Below, one piece after another: positions 49,667 to 61,737 of a stretch of 64,000 nucleotides of DNA. Each line of letters starts with the position of its first letter. Position 1 is the stretch's first letter. Source of the DNA: Ricinus communis (Eukaryota; Streptophyta; Magnoliopsida; Malpighiales; Euphorbiaceae); the NCBI RefSeq assembly GCF_019578655.1, contig NC_063263.1:7574001-7638000 (forward strand), written 5' to 3'. The notes below the pieces were generated by a model. The model was not told where the DNA came from and ran no database searches. It was given only the letters and a program-made list of their open reading frames with translations. The translations under genes and the position numbers were made by a program.

Positions 49667-50587
49667 GAAGAATACAACACTTTCTTCTCCGCACGTACGA
49701 GAACTGTTTATCTTCAGGATGCTGTGTTTTTCCAGGGTCTAAATGAAAGTTGGTCGTAAGGTCTTCAGCAATAAGTGTGCACTTTCCATTTTGCCATTTT
49801 CACGAATTCTTTTTGGCGGTTGGTCCTTGTAATCCAGTGTTTGTATCATGTTCATGCACGCCTAACACCATTTGCAATGCAAGGCTACCAATTAAAAAGC
49901 ACCACAAATGTTCAATTTTTTTCTTGATTGATAGTAAAATACTATACAAATTAGATTTAAAAATTTCAATTTTAAGTTATTATTTAAAATTAATTGCATT
50001 TTAACTAATATAAAATATCTAAAACTAATAATTATTCATTAAAACATGTACTTCAACAATTAAAGATCTTATATTTCTTATACTTAATTCTTAGTTGGAA
50101 ATATATGCCGTTTTAATATTTTAATTTTTATTAACAATGTATATCAAGCTCATTGATAATATGTAAAAAAATATATAAAACTAAAATAATATACTGAAGA
50201 CTTTTTCTGACAAGAATATAATAAAGACATTTAAACTATTTAGAAGTATATATAGCGACATTATATGTCTGAAATATTTTTAGTTTATAATAATTTATAT
50301 TACTTAATAAATTGTTGTACAACATGTCGTATTGATTGAGAAAGGTATTACTGTAATTGCAAACTCTTTGTTGGAGCGTGCAATCCAACTAATCGAGACC
50401 GTGCGTGTGCAGCGTGTGCACCGAAAACTATTACTAAGAAAAATATAAAAAATGATTTGAGCATTTGATTGGAACGCGCGCTCGCACCTCACTCCGCATT
50501 TTCCCTCGTTTTCCAGGATCTGTCCGCTCTTTCCTTTCCATTTTCTCTTTTCCCAAACAGCCTCCTTAAATCCAAAAAAAAAAAAAC
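49667..50587. other. Intergenic region between GLYR2 and NAP1
   Basis: Contains the GLYR2 3' UTR (to about 49.9 kb), AT-rich DNA, and the NAP1 promoter and leader, which is C/T-rich at about 50500-50575 and ends in an A-run before the ATG. No separate gene was recognised. Confidence 0.6.
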
Positions 50588-53500
50588 ATGAGTAACGACA
50601 ACAAGGACGGTTTTACTATGTCCGGTGTGGACGCGTCCCTCCCTGCTGCCGCTGCCGGTAAAATAATCGTATTTGTTTAATCATGTGTTTTTTCTTAATT
50701 AGCAGCAAAATCCCTAATTTGACACCCTTAACTTTTCTTTTAATTCTCTCATTAATCTAAAGTTATATTGATCCTGTTTCTTATGAATTTGTTAGTAATT
50801 ACTGAAATCAAACGAAATATCAGTCTCTCTGCGTCTTTTGTTTTCATGTACATTTGTTGTGTGAATTGAAATGTATTAAATGTTTGAACTTCAAACTTTA
50901 CTCTGTATGTCTTTTTGTTGTGTACAGCTCTTAGTGCAGAGGATCGCGCTGATCTTGTTAATGCTCTCAAGGCAAGTATTTTCGGGGAGAATTTTATGCT
51001 TTTTAATGAGAAAAATTGTATAGCTGTTAGTGGTGCTAAAGAGAATATTATTCATTTTGTGAATGTGGAAAGAATTGAAATTCAACTACTTCACTGTTTA
51101 ATTTTAAAAAGCAAATGGGATGTTTTTCATTCCTTGCCAGATGGTTGCTTTATTTTCCCACATTTATTGTTCTGATCACATTGTTTTGGTGTTTCCTTTT
51201 TGCAGAATAAACTTCAGAGTTTGGCTGGACATCACTCAAATGTTCTTGAAACTCTGTCTCAAAATGTCAGGAAGCGTGTTGAGTTTCTGCAGGAGATTCA
51301 GGTTTGGTTGGAGCTTCCAGCTTTATTATTAGTTTTATTTTGGAGTAATTGTTCCGTTTAATGTCAATACTTTCCCATTAGTTGTTGATTACATGGATAG
51401 TGTGTACTGCCTTATGTGTTTCATTTCATGAGCTGATGTTTAAACTTTAAAACGGGTGAGTTCCTATTCATTACTTGACTTAACAATGAGAAATAGTTTA
51501 AAATATGGGCTCTATATTACCATGTATTCTTTTTGTTTTTGTTTTTGTTTTTCACTCCTAAGGAGAAGAGGGAGGGAAGTTCTAGATTTACCGTGTGCGT
51601 TCTAAATGATTAGCTTTCTGAAACTCTATGTTTTGTATGATGTGAAATTAATGTCGATTGCAAGTTAATTCAAGGGACCTGTGATGAGAAGGAAAACTAT
51701 GTGCAGGACTAGAGGAGAAACTGATAGTACTTTGATACAGTACAGATTGAAAAGTCTTTCTACTCATACTGCTACAGTGGGAGATTTCCAGTAATTGATA
51801 ATTTTTTATTTCAGACCTAATCTTTCATGTAAATGTCTTGTCTTATGCCCTAGCTAGTTAGAATGGATGAAGTGATAGAATAATACATATTTTATGTTGT
51901 TGAGATTTGTGTTGTTGGGGCTAAGAATTTCGTTATGCACTTTCTATGGTTTTGGTGAATCTAAATGCGACATATGTTGAAATCGGGGTGATTCTTTTAG
52001 GCCTTTCCTTTGCATACAGGACATATTTGCATATAGGGTGCATTATATTAGTGCCACAATACACTGCAGATTGGGGTTAGGGGTTCAATCTTTTCCACTC
52101 TCTTCCTTTCTACTGAATGTTCATGCATCATTGATTTTCTTCATGGTCTTTAGCATGCATCTGCAATTGATGTAAAATACACACATTGATATCTTATCTC
52201 TTATTACTAAAAGATAGATAGAAAGATTAATTATGCTTATGAAATTTTCAGAGCCAACATGATGAGCTTTTGGCAAAGTTTATTGAGGAAAGAAGGGCTT
52301 TAGAAGCTAAATACGAGAAACTTTATGAACCACTGTACACAAAGGTATGTCAGTTGGTATTGCCTGGCAGAAGATTTTTATTAGTTACTGGTCCCTATGC
52401 TAAAATCATTATATTGTTTCTGTTGTAGTAGTTGTAGTTTGAGTTTAGCATATGGTCAAATTAGTGTGCATTGCTCTTATTGACAAGGTTCGCCAGTTCA
52501 TCCATGTTGCTTAATTTAATTTTGTTGTGCACTTGCAGAGATTTGAGATTGTGAATGGTGTGAAAGAAGTTAAGGGGATTCCAAATGAAGTCGGAACAAA
52601 TCAAGAAGGGGACAAAGCTACAGAAGGTAGTGATCTCAGAAAAGAGATATGATGGCATTTTATCGTTGTTATTGTTAACTTGACATGTAATTGAGTTTTT
52701 GATGCAGAGAAAGGCGTTCCTGATTTCTGGCTCACTGCAATGAGAACTAATGAAGTAGTGGGAGAGGAGGTAATTGGATGACGCAAGGCATGGTTTTCTT
52801 CTATTTGTTGACCTGATTGTGACAATATTATACGTTGATTCTTGGAATAGATTACAGAGCGCGATGAAGGAGCTCTGAACTTTCTTAAAGATATTAAATG
52901 GCATAGGATTGATGACCCTGAGGGTTTTAAGCTGGAGTTTCATTTTGATCCTAATCCCTACTTCAAAAATCCTGTCCTGACAAAGGCGTACCACCTGATT
53001 GATGATGATGATGATCCAATCTTGGAGAAAACAATTGGGTATTTTATTAGTGTTTTACTGAAAACTTTTTGCTATTTTCCTCTCTATTTTTCTTATTATG
53101 TCATGGCATTTTGTAGGACGGATATCGAATGGTTTCCTGGTAAATGCTTGACAAAAAAGATCCTGAAGAAGAAACCAAGAAAGGGATCAAAGAATGCCAA
53201 ACCCATCACAAAAACTGAGAATTGTGCGAGTTTCTTTAATTTCTTTAACACTCCTCAGATACCTGAAGAGGAGGATGACCTGGATGAAGATGCTGTAAGT
53301 TATGCCATTTTACTCTCTAGGATACCACTATGATGATATATTTGCATTCTTTATCTCTTAGATTTATACATTGACAGGTTGAGGAAATCCATGATAGAAT
53401 GGAGCAGGATTACAATGTTGGGTGAGTACCAATTTCATCATGAAACTGTTTGAGTTGTGTTCATCTACTGTTTTGTTGATTGGAGCAATTTTTTGTTGGT

Positions 53501-53975
53501 CCTGCGGCACTTGCCTTGTAGCACTACCATTCGAAACAAAATCATTCCTCATGCTGTGTCATGGTTTACTGGAGAGGCTGTTGAAGGTGGTGAGTTAGAT
53601 GAAGAAGATGACGATGACGATGATGATGACGAAGGCCTTGATGATGAAGAAGATGAAGGAGAAGATGATGAGGATGATGATGAAGTTAAAAAAGGCAGGA
53701 AGAAGGTATAACGTTTTTTTTTTTTGGTATTCTTCCAATTTTGCATTTGAATTTTAAGATGAATTCCAATTATTTGTAGTTTGTTAATATTATTATTTGA
53801 CACTTGCATTTTAATGTTATTACCTAAGGTGAGTTGTTTATATTTGTTCTACATTTGAGATTCTCAACTGTTGTTTATGAATCATTTCTGGTCTTTTGAG
53901 TTGCAGAAGAGTGGAAGAGCAGTGAGTGGGAAAAATCAGCAGGGTGAGCGTGCTCCTGAGTGCAAGCAACAGTAG
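50588..53975 (+). CDS. NAP1: Nucleosome assembly protein 1 (NAP1) histone chaperone
   Basis: Eleven exons: 50588-50657, 50928-50971, 51206-51301, 52252-52344, 52539-52626, 52708-52769, 52851-53038, 53117-53294, 53378-53421, 53522-53705 and 53907-53975, giving 371 residues. Typical blocks are [66 protein letters not shown] and [15 protein letters not shown] long Asp/Glu tract and a basic KKGRKK patch precede the C-terminal CKQQ, a CaaX box as in Arabidopsis NAP1;1, which is reported to be farnesylated. NAP1 shuttles H2A-H2B dimers and helps nucleosome assembly, cell proliferation and DNA repair. Intron 2 (50972-51205) has a GC donor (AAG|GCAAGT); the flanking coding sequence [10 protein letters not shown] is family-like, so the junction is secure. 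Which NAP1 paralogue this is cannot be told. Confidence 0.93.
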
Positions 53976-56353
53976 TATAGGTTCAGCTCAAAGTCTGAAT
54001 GGAGGCTGGGCAGGCAGCATCAACAGTGGCCTAGTATATGAAAATTTTGAGGCATTGGCATTGCTTCTCATCAGCCATGTATATATCAGCAGTTATATCA
54101 TTTTTCTTCTCTCTTTTCTCCTCCTTTCAGGATGTCTAGTTTGTCCGAGTCCTGGTAATGGTATTAAGGTTGCAAAAAGGTGTGGATTTCAATCGTATAA
54201 AAATTATAGACATCGGAATGTATTTCTTTTGAGTTGGTATGCGATCCGATTTTTTTTATCTGAATGGATCTTGTCATCGCCTCTCACTGGGAAGATAATT
54301 ATTTTTCAACTTTTTCTGTTCTTATTCTTGAATTGCCCTGATAATTTTGACAACATGGACATTTTTCTAAAAGAACTTTGATAGTTGTCCTACAATTCTC
54401 TACTCTCAATCATTGCGAGTTGCTACCACACATTTATTATCTAAATTTTGCGAAATGCAACCATTGCTAGTAGTATTGAACATAACATGAGATTTTTCAA
54501 CTGACAACAATCCTAACCATACTGTCTTAACCTCACAAATATTTGGCTGAAAGAGTATATTTGTGCGGGCAAAAGTTGAGTCTGGATTTTTTAATTTTTT
54601 AATAATTTTATTCAATTATTTTAAAATTTAAAATAAATATTTATATTTATAATTTATTTTTACAAACACCAACTTTTAAATTTTTTTAATAAAAATGACG
54701 TGACAAGTTAATTCTGTTTATTTTTGTAAATTAATAAAAAAATTATTTTATTTAGATGTAAAATATGTGAAAAGATATATATACATGAGAATTTTAATTG
54801 TTATATTATTAAGTTTAGGATTAATTATTCTTACTAATTCGTATTATTATTTTTTTAGTAAGCATAGTCAACTTCTCACATCATTTTTTTTACTGTAAAA
54901 TTTTTAAAATTATCATTAGAAAATATTTTTAAAAATATATTAAAAAATATTTATTTATTTTAAAAATTTAAAATAATTAAATAAAATTATTAAAATATAT
55001 AATATTCAGAATTTAATTTATAATAATTCTTTTTTTGCCAAACTATTGAAGTCCATTATGGTTTCTTAGCTTTAGTGATTTTTAATGAGCAGCTGTAAAT
55101 GCTCGAGAAAGACAACGGGAGACTCGACTATGCACCAAAGTCATCTTTATTTCCAAAGTTCAGCAACGTTTTCCGATGTAAATCAACCATGCCAAAGGTT
55201 GACCTTTAATTACTCGTATATTTAAAATTAAATAAAAGTTATAATTATTAGAAAGTGATAATCTAATGAATGTCTAAATACTAATTTTTTGTTAAACTTA
55301 ATATTTAATTTTATTGATGGAATAATATAAACTAAAAATAAATTATGTTAATATTTTTACCATATTATACAAATAAAATTGATAAGAGATAAAATAATAC
55401 TGCAGTAAAATAAAACATAACATAATATATATATTTTAAAATTATATATATAAATATTACTATATAATAGAGTATCTTCTCAAGGGACTTAAAAAGTTTT
55501 AAACTTATTACAATATAAAGTTTATTTCTATTTATAACTGGGCCAATTTGAAACCGTAATTTTCTTTTTCACTATATAAAAATTATTTTTATATTCGATA
55601 GAGAAGTATTATTGAATAGTTAAAAATTTAGGAATAAATATAAAAAATACTTTGTAAATTTATTTTTTAATTTCTTTAAATAAAAATAAATGCACTATAA
55701 ATCGTGACAAAAATAAATATTTTATTATAACAATTAAATTTAATCACCATTTTAGTCGGTCATTATTATTGCATTCTTCATATTTAATAATATAAATTTA
55801 AAACTTATCAATTTATAATGTCATTATTTGACCATTAAATCGAAATGGAATCAATAACTGTTTTATAGTAATTGAATAGTTAAATAATCAAATTAAAAAT
55901 TGTTAAGCTCTAATTAACTTAAATTATAAAACACATGTCATATAATAATAATAACTTATTAAAATTAATATAGCTAAATCGTTGCGGAAAGAATGATTTA
56001 TAATTATGTACTTTTTCTTAATCTAGAAAAACACATAAAGTTGTGAAAGATTTTATACTTTTCTCTAAAACTTATGAACAAAAAAACAAAACATATTTCA
56101 AACTTAGCAATAGATATATTGTATCTCCGGGTAATTTCTAATTCTGGCACTACATTGGAAAATAGAAATCCATGTGATTCCCTTATCACAACATAGAAAC
56201 ATTACGAGTAGAAAAACAAGCATAACCAAAAATCATAATCAATGGATAACAACAGAATTCCTAACTTTCTGACCATAGAAATATTAGTTCAAATCAATAC
56301 AGAATACATGTTTCTTTAATTCTTATCTCCCCACATCTCAATTCTCTCCTTTC
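53976..56353. other. Intergenic region between convergent NAP1 and invertase genes
   Basis: The NAP1 3' UTR (about 53976-54400) leads into AT-rich DNA with no gene. The invertase 3' UTR lies at the right end. No RNA gene or transposon was recognised. Confidence 0.55.
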
Positions 56354-59300
56354 TCAATTGATTTTAGCCTTCTTCATACTCCAAGCACTCAATCTTGTTA
56401 TGGTGACACTTTCACTTCCATTATTAAAAGCATACAAGCTGGCGGCCTCATTTATAGCCAATTCTGGATAAACTCTTGCTGTAATGCAACTCTTTCCTTT
56501 CCCACCAAAGCTCTCCACTATTGAATGATCAATCTGTAAAACAGGACCAATTTTAAGTGCACCAAGACAAAAATAAGCTTATAAAAAGAAGACGGTCATA
56601 ACCTACAGCTTGATAAACAAAAACTTTTGGAGTTAGGAAACCATAGCCTAACTAATAGTTTTTGGAATCTTGATGAATGATAGTATAACCTTACTCTAAA
56701 TGATTATGTTCTCATGTTGTCACATTAATTAAATAAACTCACCAAGCATCTTAAGGACAGCTCCTCATGAAGGGGATCAACATCCAAAAAGGTCCCATAA
56801 ATTGTCTTATTAGTAGTAGGATTCAATGAAGACCTGCAACATAATCATAAAAATAAAAAGCACAAGACGAGCAAGGGTTTGGGTAAGATTAGATGGCTTG
56901 AGAAGTATGCCAAAGAATTAAGAAAAAAATATATGATATGGACATAACAGAACCTGCTTTGGTCACTGCACATGAGCACCACATATTTGTTCTGGACTTT
57001 GAATATTCTAAAGAAAATTGATGTGTGCTCTTGCATTCCTTTTAAAGCAAATACATGCAACCCAAATGGACCTAAACTTCCTTTAACTGATGCACCCTTT
57101 TGGCTACATAGCATTTGTGGGTTTATCTGAGTTACATCTTGGTTCAGCACTTCTATTTTTTCAATGTTTGCTACCCTAAATGAAATCTCCACATCTGCCT
57201 GTTTACATGAGAAACATGTATAAGGTAGGCACAGTCACTAATTATTTGGTAAAATGTCATGTGACAATGACTTGCCTGTGCTGCCGTGACCCCAGAAACT
57301 TCAAGCAAGGACCCTCCTTCAAGGACTTTTAGAGGCAAGTGGACTGGATTCACGCGAAGCTTTTCAATTTCCTCTATTGGCCATTGCACCAGTTGCTTTC
57401 TTGATTTGTCAAGCAAAATAACTCTTGGAACCCCCTGTCAGTATATATATATATATATATATATAGAGTTTTAATTTTGAAGAATGTGATGATATACGAG
57501 TGTCCCTTTGCAGTGGAGGAGATTAAATATTAGAATTTTCATGTCATATAGTGCCATAGGTTAAAATTAATAAATAGGTATATTCCTGTCATAGATTTCT
57601 TATGTGTTAAAACAATAAAAAAAAAAAATAGAAGTGGTAGAGTTCATTTTGGAAGGCAATTTAAAGTTAATAGCACAAGACTTTGTGAAGGAGCATGGCA
57701 ACTACCACTTAGCAATAATAAGATGTACTTTGCAGGTTGCAGGTTAGATTGCAAGAACAAATTAATTACAATTATTACCTGAAGTCCAGCCCAACCCTTC
57801 TTGATATCATCATCAACACTCGAAGATTCAGCTATCCATGCCCACAATATCCTTCTCTTCTTATCACGATCAAAGAAAGATTTTGAAGCATAAAATTTCC
57901 CATAATCAAATCTTAATCCCCCATCACCACTGATTGATCCAGTATCTGGAGTATAAACATCCTCAACACCATCATACTCTCCAATAGCATAGTAATCCTG
58001 ATTTATATCAAATAAACTCGCTTTAAGTACATATTTAATATCAGGTCCAAGATTCGATAAATCAACTCCAGTATTTGTATTAATTGCTACCGGAAAGAAA
58101 TCCGGGCATTCCCACATACCGGTGCCCTCTACTTCATAGATTGGACGTTCCGCTTGGACCCAATTAACAAAATCTTTACTTCTATAAATAATTCCTAATC
58201 CCTTAGTCTTATTTTTGCTTCCAATGACTACTCTCCAACTTCCATCAATACCTTTCCAAGCTGTAGTTGGGTCTCTAAATGAAGAAGCCTCGATTTGGTT
58301 TTGGGAAGTGGGTGCCATTAGTGGGTTTTCCGCTAACTTCACCCATTCAATAAGGTATGGATCAGATGAGTTTTTGGGCAAGGCCAGGTTCTGGACTTGT
58401 TGGTTTAATGGGTCAATTCCTGTATAGAGAATGGCAGGAGTGCCATCTGGCAGAATTGTGGCTGAACCAGAAAAGGCGCCATTGATATCAGCTTGCTGAG
58501 ATGGGTAAATGGCTGGTTCATGCGGGGTCCAATTAACAAGATCTTCTGATGTTGAGTGGCCCCATTCAATGTTTCCCCACACTGCACCTTTAGGATTGTA
58601 TTGGTAGAACAGATGGTAAATTCCATTGTAAATCATTGGCCCTGCAAATATTAAGATTTACTAATTACTTTTCTAGGATTTGCTTGCACTATAACTAAAT
58701 AGCCTACTATACCCCTTCAAGATTTCTTTTCTCTTTTTTCTTTTTTGGTAAACTTCTTTTTTCCTTTTAACTCTTCTGACTGAAAAAAGACTCACTTTTC
58801 ATTAATTAATATAAATGTTATTATATATAATTATTTTTTCCATTTTATATCTTAAGATTTTAATTTTATAAAGTTTTTGAAAATATTTTAAATCAATATA
58901 CTAATTAAAATAATCTATAGTTTTTAATTCGAATATAAATTGAAAGTGGAAGATTCTTGGGACGTAGTGGTGGGGAATATAAAATAAAAGCAAAATAATT
59001 AAACAATACCCGAAAGAAAGAAAGAAAGAAAAGAATAAAAAAAGGAACATTTAGTGCATGCAGATGACTTGGATTATGAAATTCCAAAACAAAAGGTGAA
59101 TTTGCCTTTTTAACTTGTTTGTTTCAGGGTTAAATATAGTTATATTTAAGGATTAAATATATTTAATTTAAATTTTTTTTAATAAATAGCTCTCTAAATT
59201 TATATATAAAAAATAAAATATATATCCAATTTAAATATTATTAAAAAATATAATAACGTTAGATTTTTAGATATTAATTGAATTATAAAAATAAAAAACG

Positions 59301-60267
59301 TGTCTGTAAAATTTAAAATTCGAATTTAATTGATCTTATTGAGTATGTTATACTATTTTTAAATTAATTTATTATACACCAACAAACACAATATAGATTT
59401 CAATAAGTACTTAAAAATTATTTGACTTATTTAACTTTTTAGAAAGTTGAATTAGACTTATTTAATATTTTTTATTTTTAGATTAATTAAATGTAAATTT
59501 TAAATGTTTCAAACTACTTTTTGATGAGTAACTAGATATTTTATCAATAAATTAATAAAATAAATATTATTTTTAATTTTATAATTCAATTAAAATCTAA
59601 GAATCTAATGCTATTTTACTTTAAAAAAATAAATTAAATATATTTAATTATTAAACACAAATTTATATAACTATTTATTGAAAAAATTTAAATTGAATGT
59701 ATTCAATGTAACACCTAAATTTACCATTTGTTGTTTTTATAACATAAACTAAGAATTAATGAATGTTAACTTCCAAAGAAAAGAAAATGCTGAGATTAAT
59801 TATTCAAGTCGCCGTCATTAGTTCCTAGAATGGATATTTAATGGATGACCCGAAATTGTAAGATCAAATACCCTAAAAAGAATAGAAAAGAACTCACCAT
59901 TTGGATCTGATTGCCACATTTGACCATTTCACAACCAAGAAATTAGCAATTGACAAAAGCAAGAAAAAAAGAACAAACTGTCAGAGAAAAACATCACAAG
60001 AAAAAAATAATCAAAAGTTAGAAGAAATACCAAAACTTTCCAAGAAAGATAAAGACAGAGAACTATAAACATACCGTTCATCCAGTTCTTTGGAGGCTGA
60101 AAGTGAAAGGCAGTTCTATAAGGTTGACCTGTTGCAGTAATAGCAAATTCAGGAATTTGAAGAGTTTGGGAAATATGATCGGAAGCTTCAAGCTCAAAAA
60201 CTCCATAGCCAAGAAAGAGAGCAGAGAAGAAGAAAAGCCTCAAAGAAACAGAGATGGCGATGGCCAT
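56354..60267 (-). CDS. CWINV: Cell-wall invertase (acid beta-fructofuranosidase, GH32)
   Basis: Seven exons on the minus strand: 60267-60075, 59906-59898, 58641-57779, 57434-57276, 57198-56954, 56833-56743 and 56533-56354, giving 579 residues. A hydrophobic signal peptide (1 to about 27) marks secretion. The catalytic motif WMNDPNGP places the nucleophile at Asp65, encoded by the conserved 9-bp mini-exon; FRDP gives the transition-state Asp191 and WECPDF the acid/base Glu245. Pro after WEC points to the cell-wall form, since vacuolar enzymes have WECVDF. The C-terminal GH32 beta-sandwich is complete, with FLDVDPLHEELSLRC and IDHSIVESFGG. The enzyme cleaves apoplastic sucrose to glucose and fructose and feeds sink tissues. 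Intron 4 (57199-57275) has a GC donor (CAG|GCAAGT). Intron 2 (58642-59897) holds a foldback repeat and intron 3 a (TA)n tract at 57441-57464. Confidence 0.94.
59148..59713. mobile_element. Foldback/MITE-like inverted repeat in invertase intron 2
   Basis: The left arm (about 59148-59302) matches the reverse complement of the right arm (about 59570-59713). Shared blocks include CAATTTAAATTTTTT, AATAAATAG, and a TTAGAT(T/C)(T/C)TTAGAT block followed by AATTGAATTATAAAA. The arms are diverged and very AT-rich. No transposase or clear target duplication was found. It lies wholly within the intron. Confidence 0.65.
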
Positions 60268-60335
60268 AGTTTATAGTATATAGTTTTAGTTTAAAATGAT
60301 TGATGAGGATGTTAAGTCCAGAGCTTCAAGGTATT

Positions 60336-60344
60336 TATTTTATA
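60336..60344 (-). promoter_or_regulatory. Candidate TATA box of the invertase gene
   Basis: On the minus strand this reads TATAAAATA, 69 bp upstream of the start codon. Position and sequence fit a plant TATA box with a short leader. Confidence 0.5.
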
Positions 60345-61010
60345 GGAGAGTATTTGGTGGAATCATCGCTGCAAATAATATTTCTAAAATCTTATATTTG
60401 CTGGGTCACATGAAATTTCTTAGATTTAATAGATGACTAATGAAAGAAATGGCATGGGTACATTAGTTATCCCCTTGAATGTGCATACATTGTTGGTAGT
60501 AAATATAATACTTTATGTTGCTGCTGATCACTAAGTCACTGTTTTATGAATAATAAATACTACTTTCTTGGAGACATTAACCACTCATGACCCAGTCTCC
60601 CTTAGCTTGGAGTTTCCTGTCACTGGTTTTCTAGTTTTTTTCTTAAGGTTCTTAGCTCATGAGCCTAGTCTCCTCTTCCTCGAGTTGTCTTTTGAGTGCA
60701 TTTTACTGTCTTAGTTTCTTGGCTATTACCCAGATATATTTTCCGAGATTTGTTCATGTATTAGCTTGCTTTTTCCATACTTTGAGATTGTCTTATTGAC
60801 TTTACTGTCTGCAAATTACTACAATGGAAGATGAAGAGAATAAGTCTGATGGTGGGTGGGGTATCATGCAAGATATCATTCAGAGCACAGAAATTTGCAG
60901 TGTTCATAGCAAATTCTTGAGCTTCACTGTGATCCAAATATGGTAAGTCATCTTTCATGAAAAATTTTAGTAGGAAAGGTGTTAGGAAAAGAGAGATTAT
61001 TGGGTAAATT
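60345..61010. other. Invertase upstream region
   Basis: No gene is supported. A minus-strand open frame at 60761-61030 has no recognisable domain and runs into the MITE on its right. Confidence 0.5.
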
Positions 61011-61216
61011 CGGTCTACTACGTCATCCATAGAACAAACTAATTACATAGTGACATATAATATTTTTTTTTAGGCGTTGTAATTATATTGGTTGATTTTT
61101 TAATCATGGGTGGTTAATAGCAATAAACTAACCAACCAATATAATTATAACACCTAATAAAAAATGTCATGTATAACTGTATAATTGGTTTTGTCTACGG
61201 ATGACGTGATAGACCG
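61011..61216. mobile_element. MITE with about 90-bp terminal inverted repeats
   Basis: The left arm opens CGGTCTACTACGTCATCC and the right arm closes with the inverse (GGATGACGTGATAGACCG). The arms also share TTATAATTATATTGGTTG-type blocks around a short loop near 61100-61120, so the whole 206 bp can fold as a hairpin. It has no coding capacity. The target duplication is not clear, so the superfamily is left open. Confidence 0.75.
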
Positions 61217-61737
61217 AGTCTGTCTAGTAATTTCTCGTTAGAGAAAAGGAAAATATTGATTTGTGAATAAAAACTATTATGGGAATAAGAAATAGTTTAG
61301 CAGAAATAATAGTGTTATTTAGTGATAGAACTAACAAGTCTTGTTGTAAACAAGGGTTTCAAGATTTTGTAAGGGGTCCTAAATTTTTTGGTCATTCAGT
61401 TGATGCCTGTGGTAAAGGTAGCAATTATCCTTGATAGAATATGAGAAAAAAATGCCTGTGATTAATTCAAGAGATCTCAGTAAAATTCGAAATTATAAAA
61501 AGAACTAAGAGAATAAACCTAAAACCTAAACTATGGATGGAAAGATTAATTAGAGTCCAAACCCAATATTATAATAAAGAGGATATAAAACCTTAATAAA
61601 TATAAAAGATATAAATGGATAACTTTCCTATCACTGTTTTAGCTGATCATTTTCTCTTAAACTCTTTCAGAATTTGTCGGATCCATCAATACTTTTGCAA
61701 GTAGTGTTGGAATTAAGAGAAGAAAATGCACTATTGA
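61217..61737. other. Short intergenic segment between two foldback elements
   Basis: AT-rich, with no gene or repeat recognised. Confidence 0.5.

Noticed and set aside
53549..53809. Poly-Ser frame on the minus strand
   Set aside because: Antisense reading of the NAP1 Asp/Glu tract; no start context or conservation.
60761..61030. 89-residue minus-strand open frame upstream of invertase
   Set aside because: No domain, no splice partners, and it overlaps a MITE arm.
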